Origin: AP-16 sp036395835
GTDB taxonomy: Bacteria; Pseudomonadota; Alphaproteobacteria; Rhizobiales; Xanthobacteraceae
Direction: 5' to 3'
DNA: 32,464 nt
Assembly: GCA_036395835.1 (NCBI GenBank)
Contig: DASWCW010000278.1
Location: 1 to 32,464, forward strand
The notes under the pieces are model-generated. The model did not search any database. It had not been told where the DNA came from and saw nothing but the letters and a program-made list of their open reading frames with translations. This document shows positions 22,780 to 32,464 of the stretch, piece after piece. The first letter of the stretch is position 1. Every line of letters begins with the position of its first letter. The position numbers and the translations under genes are program-made.

Positions 22780-24843
22780 TCAGTGGCTCGCGGCGTCGTC
22801 GGACCGGGCACCCTCCTGCGGAGCCGAAGCAGGGTCTTGCCCGACTGCCGGCGCGGCTGCGGCGGCCGGTTGCGCCGGCGCCTCCTGTGCGGCCGACGAA
22901 GGGGCGGCGGCGGGCTGCGCCGCTGCGGGCTGCACCGCCGGAGCTTTCGGCGCGGGCCGAATCATCCGGTCGATGACCGAGCGCACCGCATCCCGGGTCT
23001 TGGGATCGCGCACCGCATCGAGCAGCGGCGCGGCGGCGCCGGAACGGCGGATCAGGATCTCGGCATCGGGTAACAGCAGCGGATCGTCCCAGGGCCCCTG
23101 GATCACGAACGGCAACTCGAACGTGGGCGGGCTGTCCGCCACGGCAGCGACCAGGCTGGCGGTCCCCTTGAGGTCGAGATCTCGCGCCGGGATCGACGCC
23201 GAGCCCCCAAGCGCGAGTCGCACCGTCGCGCTCTCCAGCCTCACGTCCTCGATGTTTGCGGTCCCTTCAGCAAGCCTCAGATTCACGGTCAAATTATCGA
23301 ACGGCGTGCGGCCGCTGCGAAACTCGCCGCCCCCCGACAGCGGACGGCGCTCCAAGCGCTTGAGCAGCTGCTCGATGTTGAGCCCGGACAGCGAGCCGTT
23401 TTCGGCCACGAGACTGGCCGTGCCGCTCAAGGTTTGGGTCAGCGCGAGCACGCTCTCGCCGGCGGCTTCGACGGCGAACACCAGCGTGCCCTTGCCGTCG
23501 ATCCGGCGCATGCCGAACAGATCGCCGAGGCAGCTCTCCAGGTCGACATTGGCGAATTGGAGCTGCGATTTGATCTCGGCGCCGGATTGCGATCTCGCGA
23601 GCGCCAGGGATCCCTTGAGCACGCCGCCGAATGCCTGCGATTCGCCGATCGCGAGCGTCAGGCGCCCATCGCGCAGATTGGCTCCGATGGCGGTGCGGCC
23701 GAGCTTGGCGTTCCCCAGATTGATGCGCGCGGCCGAAAGCCGCAGATCCACGTCGAAATCGGCCAAGCCATCGAGCGCGATCGGCACGCGGCTCCAGTCG
23801 CGCCCGCGCGCGCGCAGCACGTGCGCAGCCGAAATGTAGGGCGTGAGGTCGAGCTCGTCGGCCGCGAGCGTACCCTGCACCGTCGGCCGGCCGTCCGTCG
23901 CGAACGCGAGCACGCCATCCCCGCTGTTGCCATCGAGCTCGATATTGACCCCCGACAGCGCCACGGTCCCGGCGACCAGGGTGGTGTGGGCCTTGAGCGC
24001 GAAGCGGCCAAACCCGCTGCCCGGGAGCGGTTTCTGGCCTGCCCATATCAGCGCATTTCGCAGCGATTGCGTATCCGCGGCGAGCGTGCCCTCCATCTTG
24101 AGCGTCGGCCGCCGGCTGATGTGGCCATCGAAGCCGGCCCGGAACGGCTGGCCGCTCACTCGCAGCTTGAGTCCGGCGCGCTCGCCGTCGAGCGCGGCGG
24201 AGAGATCGTTGAGATTCAGGCTCAGGTCGATCGGTTCGGCACGCCACACGAAGCGGCCGGTGGCGACGAAGCTCTTGGCGATCGCCGGCCACGCGAGCGA
24301 CATCTCGACGTTGGAGAGGTTCTCCAAGACGCCGCGTGCATCGTCGCGGATTTCGATCGTGCCGTCGGCGATGCGGATTTCCGAGAAGGACATCGACGGG
24401 TCGGCCAGGGTTGCCGCCGGCTTGAGCGCGCCGGTCAGCGCCTCGGCGACGCCGGACCAGTTCGAGCCCGCTTCGGGCGCGAAGCGGATCGAAATTTTGG
24501 GCCGCAGCAGCCAAAGATCGGCGGCCTCGATGCGACCGAACAGCAGCGGGAGCAACCGCAGCCGGGCAGTCACGCGCTCCGCGGTAAGCGGCCGTTCGTC
24601 ACTGCCCTGATGGCCGAGGCTCACCTCGTCGAAGCTGACCGTGCCCCACGGGAACAGGGAAACGGAGGCCTCGCCGCGAATCAGCGGCTCGAAGCCGGTC
24701 ACCGCCCGGATCTCGGCCTTGATGGCGTTGCGTACGGTCTCGGCGGGAATGAGCAGCGAAATCGCCACGAGCGCCGCCACCCCGGCCGCAACCAGTGCAG
24801 CGACGAGGATTCCCACGCGTTTGAAACCGCCAGCCGCGATCAC
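22780..24843 (-). CDS. AsmA-family protein
   Basis: Encodes about 687 residues: an N-terminal membrane helix (about 9-32, ILVAALVAAGVAALVAISLL), then the AsmA pattern of a long periplasmic beta-rich repeat protein (for example GFEPLIRGEASVSLFPWGTV near the N-terminus, and a C-terminal AsmA_2 section with LKGTASLV and PFVIQGPWDDPLLLPD), ending in a low-complexity Pro/Ala/Gln tail of some 60 residues. AsmA-like proteins are anchored in the inner membrane, reach through the periplasm and are linked with outer-membrane assembly and lipid transfer. Start: GTG at 24843 lies nine bases after AAGGG; a TTG three codons upstream (24852) is the alternative, and there is no good ATG. Monocistronic as far as can be seen. 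Confidence 0.85.
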   Translation of the reverse strand: MIAAGGFKRVGILVAALVAAGVAALVAISLLIPAETVRNAIKAEIRAVTGFEPLIRGEASVSLFPWGTVSFDEVSLGHQGSDERPLTAERVTARLRLLPLLFGRIEAADLWLLRPKISIRFAPEAGSNWSGVAEALTGALKPAATLADPSMSFSEIRIADGTIEIRDDARGVLENLSNVEMSLAWPAIAKSFVATGRFVWRAEPIDLSLNLNDLSAALDGERAGLKLRVSGQPFRAGFDGHISRRPTLKMEGTLAADTQSLRNALIWAGQKPLPGSGFGRFALKAHTTLVAGTVALSGVNIELDGNSGDGVLAFATDGRPTVQGTLAADELDLTPYISAAHVLRARGRDWSRVPIALDGLADFDVDLRLSAARINLGNAKLGRTAIGANLRDGRLTLAIGESQAFGGVLKGSLALARSQSGAEIKSQLQFANVDLESCLGDLFGMRRIDGKGTLVFAVEAAGESVLALTQTLSGTASLVAENGSLSGLNIEQLLKRLERRPLSGGGEFRSGRTPFDNLTVNLRLAEGTANIEDVRLESATVRLALGGSASIPARDLDLKGTASLVAAVADSPPTFELPFVIQGPWDDPLLLPDAEILIRRSGAAAPLLDAVRDPKTRDAVRSVIDRMIRPAPKAPAVQPAAAQPAAAPSSAAQEAPAQPAAAAAPAVGQDPASAPQEGARSDDAASH

Positions 24844-24915
24844 GATGTTCAACCCTTAGAGGATCCGAGCGCCGACGAAGGGCCGGCAGAGCGTCGGCCA
24901 CTCCTGACGCCGCTC

Positions 24916-24980
24916 TGTGACCCTTTCGTGGCTTTCACGCGCAGATCGCGGCCGGAGCCGCCCGGATATCAAGGGTCACA
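24916..24980. promoter_or_regulatory. Spaced perfect 10-bp inverted repeat upstream of the AsmA gene
   Basis: TGTGACCCTT (24916-24925) and AAGGGTCACA (24971-24980), 45 bases apart, within the 350-bp gap upstream of the AsmA-family gene. It could be a pair of regulator half-sites or the base of a large hairpin. Nothing else in 24853-25002 looks coding. Confidence 0.45.
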
Positions 24981-25002
24981 TGCTCGCCAGCTTGCTCCGG
25001 TT

Positions 25003-25150
25003 ACCTCTCCCGGAAAAGGGAGAGCCTGCCCTCGAGCTTGACCCGAGGGTCGACCGGCCCGGATCAAGGCCAGGCTCCGCGGTCGGAGAGCGGTCGCGAT
25101 CCTCCCCATCCCTCCCCTTTTCAACGGCAGGAAGGTGATTGCGGCTCGCT
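25003..25150. repeat. Dispersed intergenic mosaic element, copy 2
   Basis: Homologous over its length to 6618-6785: both carry GAGAGCCTGCCCTCG, GCTTGACCCGAG, GTCGACCGG, CGGATCAAG, CCAGGCTCCGCG and GGTCGCGATCC in the same order. The GAGCCTG/CAGGCTC arms are kept. It lies between the scoB stop and the AsmA gene. Confidence 0.75.
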
Positions 25151-25193
25151 CAGCCCCAAAGACGACAAGCCCGCATGAGCAGGACTTTCAGGC

Positions 25194-25844
<651 letters not shown>

Positions 25845-25860
25845 CGTCGTTGTCTCCTGC

Positions 25861-26562
25861 TCAGGGGCGCGGCCGCGTGGTGCGTTGCTCGATGTGCTTC
25901 GGTGCGTTCAGCGCGGGCACGATTCGCTGCACGTAAATCCCCGACGTGATGATGTGGTCCGGATCGATCTTGCCGGGATCGACCAGGATCTCGACCTCGG
26001 CGACCGTGACCTTGCCGGCGGTCGCCATCATGGGATTGAAGTTGCGCGCGGTTTTTCGATAGACGAGATTGCCTTCGGTATCGGCCTTCCATGCGTGCAC
26101 GATCGAGAGATCGGCGACGAGCCCGCGCTCCATCACGTATTTCTCGCCGTCGAACTCGCGCACCTCCTTGCCTTCGGCAATGATCGTCCCCACGCCGGTC
26201 TTGGTGAAAAACGCCGGGACGCCGGCACCGCCGGCGCGAATGCGCTCTGCGAGCGTTCCCTGGGGATTGAACTCGAGTTCCAATTGGCCGGCGAGGTATT
26301 GCTGCGCGAAGATCTTGTTCTCGCCGACGTAGGAGGAGATCATCTTGCGGATCTGCCGGGTTTCGAGCAACAGGCCGAGCCCGACCCCGTCGATTCCCGC
26401 ATTGTTGGAGATCACCGTGAGATGCTTCACGCCGGAATCGCGGATGGCATGGATCAAGGTCTCGGGAATGCCGCACAGCCCGAAGCCGCCGGCCATGATC
26501 GCCATGCCGTCGTGCAGCAGTCCGGCGAGCGCCGTCCTCGCGTCGGAATAGACCTTATTCAT
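25861..26562 (-). CDS. scoA: 3-oxoacid CoA-transferase subunit A
   Basis: Encodes 233 residues. The CoA-transferase A hallmark GGFGLCGIPE lies at about 25-34, followed by LTVISNNAGIDGVGLGLLL, the loop MISSYVGENK, and PAFFTKTGVGT. It supplies half of the heterodimeric enzyme together with scoB directly downstream. The C-terminal end (RIVPALNAPKHIEQRT) is also characteristic. The ATG at 26562 begins MNKVYSDARTAL, the usual family start. The 116 bp upstream, after the DUF1194 stop, hold its promoter, but I see no clear boxes. Confidence 0.92.
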   Translation of the reverse strand: MNKVYSDARTALAGLLHDGMAIMAGGFGLCGIPETLIHAIRDSGVKHLTVISNNAGIDGVGLGLLLETRQIRKMISSYVGENKIFAQQYLAGQLELEFNPQGTLAERIRAGGAGVPAFFTKTGVGTIIAEGKEVREFDGEKYVMERGLVADLSIVHAWKADTEGNLVYRKTARNFNPMMATAGKVTVAEVEILVDPGKIDPDHIITSGIYVQRIVPALNAPKHIEQRTTRPRP

Positions 26563-26678
26563 CGAACCCCACCTGGGCGTTTCGGGATGATCGGCGGCGG
26601 AAGGCGCCCGCGTGCTGCTCGACCGAGCGGCAGCGGGGCGACGCTACCCGACCGGGTGGTTGCCGATCAAGACCGCGC

Positions 26679-27428
26679 CTACAGGCGCCGGGCCGCCGCG
26701 GGAGAAGCAACCTCGGCGATCTCGGCGACCAGTTTCTTGACCAGCGCTGCCCCGAACGAGGAGAAGTTCTCCGCAACCATGACGAAGGCGTTGGGTCCGC
26801 CGACGACGTTGCGGCGATAATATTCGGCGAGTCCTCCGGCCGGATTGGTGTGTTCCGGATTCCAGACCAGCGGCGTCTCGCTGAGGATGACGAGACCGTT
26901 GATGGTGACGCCCTTGACGATTGCGTCGTCCCGCGCCGCGCCGGCGTCGCGTCCGCTGTTGTTGGTGCCGTCGCCGGATACGTCGATGGCGCGGCGCTTC
27001 GATGTGAATGGCGCGCGTTCCAGTTGCTCCATCGCGAAATCGATCCCGGCGCTGATCGAGGTCCGGTCGGCGAACGAGCGCGGCGCCTCGACGATGCCGT
27101 CGCTGAAGTGGCGGGCACTCTCTGGATCCCCGATCAGCGTCCAGTCGATCACGAGCCGCTGCGACGCCACCCCCGACCACTCCAGGAAGCACACTGCGAT
27201 GCGTCCGGTCGGACCGGAACGGATCGCGTCGAGCACCTGCGGATTGGTGATTGCGGAGGCGTAACCTTCCCGCTGCAGCTGGAATTTCGCAACGTCGATG
27301 CTGCGCGACACGTCTGCCGCCAGCACGAGCAGCAGATCGGCGCTCTCCCCTTCCGCCGCGGCGGGAGCCTGCCCGGCCAACAGCAGTGCCAGAAGGGCGA
27401 GGCATGTGCGACGGATGCGAGAGATCAC
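26679..27428 (-). CDS. DUF1194 secreted VWA-like protein
   Basis: Encodes 249 residues with a signal peptide (LALLALLLAGQAPAAAEG, about 9-27) and a von Willebrand A-like fold: the metal-site start LAADVSRSID (Asp39, Ser41, Ser43), the second loop around DRTSISAGIDFAM, and IDVSGDGTNNSG as the third metal loop. This composition is that of the DUF1194 family, whose function is unknown. The protein is probably periplasmic. It stands between the scoAB pair and the histidine kinase gene, same strand, with gaps of 116 and 124 bp, so co-transcription is uncertain. Confidence 0.88.
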   Translation of the reverse strand: MISRIRRTCLALLALLLAGQAPAAAEGESADLLLVLAADVSRSIDVAKFQLQREGYASAITNPQVLDAIRSGPTGRIAVCFLEWSGVASQRLVIDWTLIGDPESARHFSDGIVEAPRSFADRTSISAGIDFAMEQLERAPFTSKRRAIDVSGDGTNNSGRDAGAARDDAIVKGVTINGLVILSETPLVWNPEHTNPAGGLAEYYRRNVVGGPNAFVMVAENFSSFGAALVKKLVAEIAEVASPAAARRL

Positions 27429-27552
27429 GGTACGTCCCCGGCGAGCTTCGTGTGCCGGACCAGCCTAGCGCATCGACTGTGCGGTTCCTATGGCGGAGCG
27501 CGAAACCGAGCTTGGCTCCGGCGGCTTGCAGGCACGACCGCACGGCTGCCGT

Positions 27553-30585
<3,033 letters not shown>

Positions 30586-30642
30586 TGCGAGTAAAGGATG
30601 CGCAACACCGGCTACTCCCGGGCGTTTCGTCTCCGGCGTAAA

Positions 30643-30668
30643 GGAACCCTTATTAGTGCGGGGGTTCC
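30643..30668. promoter_or_regulatory. GGAACCC dyad between the kinase gene and phasin 1
   Basis: GGAACCC (30643-30649) and GGGTTCC (30662-30668) form a perfect 7-bp inverted repeat in the divergent promoter region. Both strands read GGAAC, 16 bases, GTT, close to the GGAAC-N16/17-CGTT consensus of the alphaproteobacterial stress sigma factor EcfG. Alternatively it is a plain operator or hairpin. Confidence 0.35.
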
Positions 30669-30855
30669 CTGGCGTCCACGTCGGGTCGCCGTTGCGGCTG
30701 CAGGAGGCAGGGATAACGTTAACGCCGCCGCCGCGTGTGGCTTTCTTATAAAGCGATTCGCCTGCGGCACTATGATACGCTGACTGACCGGTGCTAGGCG
30801 CCAGCGATCCCCGGGCGCCAAAACCATGTTAAGACGCCGGAAACGGGAGGCGACG

Positions 30856-31242
30856 ATGGCCCAGGAGCGCATGCCGAAATTCGAAATCCCCGCCGAAATG
30901 CGGCAGGTGGCGGAGCAGAGCGTCGAACAGGCGAGAAAAGCCTTCGATGGCTTCATTGCGGCCGCCCAGCAAGCGGTCAGCACGTTCGAAGGTCAAGCCG
31001 CGGTGGCACAGGCCGGGGCGCGGGACGTGGGCAAGAAGGCCATGACCTTCGCGGAGCAGAACGTAGCGAATTCTTTCGACTTCGCGCACAAGCTGGTCCG
31101 CGCCAAGGACGTTCAAGAAATCCTCCGGCTCCATTCCGAGTTCATCCGCGCTCAGATGGAATCGCTTTCCAACCAGGCGAAAGAGCTCGGAGAGGCCGCG
31201 AGCAGGGCCGCCAAGGAGACGGGCAAGCCTACGGGTTCGTGA
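30856..31242 (+). CDS. phaP: Phasin family protein (first copy)
   Basis: Encodes 128 residues of the phasin_2 type: MPKFEIPAEMRQVAEQSVEQARKAF at the N-terminus, then long amphipathic helices rich in Ala, Gln and Lys, and the motif VRAKDVQEILRLHSEF that is typical of rhizobial phasins. Phasins coat polyhydroxyalkanoate granules in the cytosol and influence their size and number. The ATG is set by GGGAGG seven bases upstream; an earlier in-frame ATG (30826) lacks such a site. A second phasin lies 426 bp downstream with its own promoter. No PHA synthase is in the window. Confidence 0.9.
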   Translation: MAQERMPKFEIPAEMRQVAEQSVEQARKAFDGFIAAAQQAVSTFEGQAAVAQAGARDVGKKAMTFAEQNVANSFDFAHKLVRAKDVQEILRLHSEFIRAQMESLSNQAKELGEAASRAAKETGKPTGS

Positions 31243-31473
31243 TCGCCGATCCGAGCCTTTTGGCTGAAATGACCGCTGTGACTGCTGCACTGCGACAGAG
31301 TGTCCCATCGGTGCGGGTGGGCTGATTTTCTTCACAATTGCGGCGACTAGTCCCGCCCGCGTAAGCAATCGCCTGTCGCATCCGACCCCGCGGGTCAGGA
31401 AAATTCACCTGCGATTTCCGTGACTTCAGATCGCACGACCGTTGCCGGCGTTTCTTCGGAGCCGCCTCGACGC

Positions 31474-31510
31474 CTGCATTTTGCAATGCAGTAGTTATGT
31501 TGCATCGCAC
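31474..31510. promoter_or_regulatory. Two PhaR-like operator sites
   Basis: CTGCATT-TTGC-AATGCAG (31474-31491) is a perfect dyad containing TGCAATGCA, and TGCATCGCA follows at 31502-31510. Both fit the TGC-N3-GCA core reported for PhaR/AniA, the PHA-responsive repressor of phasin genes in Paracoccus and rhizobia. They overlap or flank the -35 box of the promoter of phasin 2. Confidence 0.6.
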
Positions 31511-31529
31511 CATATCCAGTGTTATATAG
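31501..31529 (+). promoter_or_regulatory. sigma70-like promoter of phasin 2
   Basis: TTGCAT (31501-31506), a 17-bp spacer and TATATA (31524-31529). The start point would be near 31536, giving a leader of roughly 130 bases. The remainder of 31243-31668 shows a weak AGCC-TTTT-GGCT hairpin just past phasin 1 and nothing coding. Confidence 0.6.
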
Positions 31530-31668
31530 CGGGCGCGTAATTGCCCGGCGCTCGGCGGAGTGGAGCACATTCGCCGCGGGGACGAGACGGGATCCATTCG
31601 AGGCATCGGACCGGCGGCGGCGGGTTCGAAGAGCCGGACATGCTGCCGCCCTGTGACGGAGGAGTGCC

Positions 31669-32172
31669 ATGACGGAAGCGACGACCAGTGTGAAATCCAA
31701 ACCGGTGAAAGCGGCCGCGCCGGTCAGCTCGATCTTCGAGCTGCCGAAGTTCGATTTGCCGAAGTTCGACCTGCCCAAGCTCGAGGTTCCCGCGGCTTTC
31801 CGCGAGATCGCCGAGAAGAGCGTGGCGCAGGCCAAGGATGCCTACGAGCGCGTGAAGGCCGCCGCCGAAGAGGCGACCGATGTGCTCGAGGACACCTACA
31901 CGACTGCCGCCAAGGGCGCTGCCGACTATAACCTCAAGGTGATCGAGGCGGCCCGCGCCAACACCAATGCGGCATTCGATTACGCGCGTGAGCTTCTCGA
32001 CGTGAAGTCGTTCTCCGAGATCATCGAGCTGTCGACCGCGCATGCGCGCAAGCAGTTCGATGCCGTCTCCGAGCAGACCAAGGAGCTTGCGGCGCTTGCC
32101 CAGAAGGTCGCGACCGAGACCGCCGAGCCGCTCAAGAGCGGCGTCACCAAGGCGTTCCGCAAGGTTGCCTAA
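31669..32172 (+). CDS. phaP: Phasin family protein (second copy)
   Basis: Encodes 167 residues. After an N-terminal polar tail comes a tandem motif LPKFDLPKFDLPKLEVP (about 25-41), which exists as one unit (MPKFEIP) in the first phasin, and then the phasin helices: FREIAEKSVAQAKDAYERVK, the AADYNLKVIEAARANTNAAF segment and VKSFSEIIELSTAHARKQF. It is a granule-associated protein of PHA metabolism. GGAGGAG precedes the ATG by five bases. An own promoter with PhaR-like sites lies upstream, and a strong terminator follows. The two phasins are clearly related but diverged, so the duplication is not recent. Confidence 0.93.
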   Translation: MTEATTSVKSKPVKAAAPVSSIFELPKFDLPKFDLPKLEVPAAFREIAEKSVAQAKDAYERVKAAAEEATDVLEDTYTTAAKGAADYNLKVIEAARANTNAAFDYARELLDVKSFSEIIELSTAHARKQFDAVSEQTKELAALAQKVATETAEPLKSGVTKAFRKVA

Positions 32173-32220
32173 GTTCGGGCTTCGTTCGCGATCCCGAGTT
32201 GTAGCGTTGCGTTGCGTACC

Positions 32221-32247
32221 AAAGCCCGGGCCCGTCGCCCGGGCTTT
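32221..32247 (+). terminator. Intrinsic terminator after phasin 2
   Basis: Perfect 10-bp stem AAAGCCCGGG (32221-32230) / CCCGGGCTTT (32238-32247) with a 7-nt loop, followed by ATCTTT. It lies 48 bp after the phasin stop codon. Confidence 0.85.
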
Positions 32248-32324
32248 ATCTTTGCGGCAATGGTTGCTCAGGGGGCTCGAACGAACGGCATTCGCCGCTC
32301 GAAATCCTTGCCGCTCGTCCGCGC

Positions 32325-32347
32325 CCAAGTACCTGTCAAGTACTTGG
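32325..32347. repeat. 8-bp inverted repeat upstream of tRNA-His
   Basis: CCAAGTAC (32325-32332), seven bases, GTACTTGG (32340-32347), about 65 bp before the tRNA. It might be a regulator site or a leftover terminator; nothing else is seen in 32248-32412. Confidence 0.4.
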
Positions 32348-32412
32348 CCGGACCTTGCCAATACCCGCCTTCTCTCCTAGTTTCCGGCGTCTCGCCGATC
32401 GGTGCAGCCCGT

Positions 32413-32464
32413 GCAGCTGTAGCTCAGTTGGTTTAGAGCGCCTGACTGTGGATCAGGAGGTCGG
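32413..32464 (+). tRNA. tRNA-His (anticodon GTG), 3' part cut off
   Basis: The visible part folds as a tRNA: acceptor strand GCAGCTG, TA, D stem GCTC/GAGC, anticodon stem CCTGA/TCAGG around the loop CTGTGGA with anticodon GTG (32448-32450), then variable loop AGGTC. GTG reads histidine codons. The base before position 1 is T, not the G(-1) almost universal in tRNA-His. The T arm and acceptor 3' strand lie beyond the window end. Confidence 0.9.

Noticed and set aside
32325..32347. Link between the CCAAGTAC dyad and the matA tandem repeat, which share GTACTTGG
   Set aside because: An eight-base match in 32 kb is expected by chance to a degree, and the surrounding symmetry differs.

Overview
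The window is a GC-rich chromosomal segment of an alphaproteobacterium, most likely Hyphomicrobiales (Bradyrhizobium / Xanthobacteraceae-like). The grounds are the gene families (TorF-type porin, matA-matB malonate genes, two small phasins, a soluble multi-PAS PleC/DivJ-type histidine kinase, a DUF1194 protein), the codon and base use, and a tRNA-His that lacks the encoded G at position -1, a loss known from one alphaproteobacterial clade. I see no phage, plasmid, insertion sequence or CRISPR array. It reads as ordinary core/accessory metabolism with many short intergenic palindromes.

Layout. 1-3.4 kb, minus strand: TorF-family porin, FMN-dependent 2-hydroxyacid dehydrogenase, type II haloacid-dehalogenase-like hydrolase. 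3.4-7.3 kb: a small plus-strand membrane protein, then a minus-strand marR-emrA-emrB drug-efflux operon interrupted by two palindromic repeats. 7.7-10.8 kb, plus: matA-matB (malonyl-CoA decarboxylase and malonyl-CoA synthetase), with three exact-period 14-bp repeats in front. 10.9-15.5 kb, minus: a tightly packed operon of a polar-amino-acid-type ABC importer (ATPase, binding protein, one permease), an M20 deacylase/peptidase and an arginase/agmatinase-fold protein with altered active-site residues. 15.7-16.4 kb, minus: an SDR oxidoreductase. 16.7-22.7 kb, plus: glpD-glpK followed at once by potG-potH-potI, with no periplasmic binding protein. 22.8-26.6 kb, minus: AsmA-family protein and the two subunits of a 3-oxoacid CoA-transferase. 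26.7-30.6 kb, minus: DUF1194 secreted VWA-like protein and a 1010-residue histidine kinase. 30.9-32.2 kb, plus: two phasins, a terminator, and the start of tRNA-His cut off by the window end.

How the genes work together. matAB takes malonate to malonyl-CoA and acetyl-CoA. The ABC/M20/ureohydrolase-fold operon looks like uptake and stepwise breakdown of an acylated nitrogen-rich compound; its substrate is unknown and this is the best candidate here for an undescribed pathway. glpDK feeds glycerol to dihydroxyacetone phosphate. The CoA-transferase and phasins fit polyhydroxybutyrate/ketone-body metabolism, and the second phasin has a good sigma70-like promoter overlapped by PhaR-like sites.

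The most unusual sequence-level signal is a short repeat family (about 30-42 bp) found at the 3' ends of three unrelated genes, where in each case the repeat itself begins with the TAG stop codon. A fourth, degenerate copy faces one of these as an inverted pair. All functional statements come from reading motifs by eye; no database search was made.
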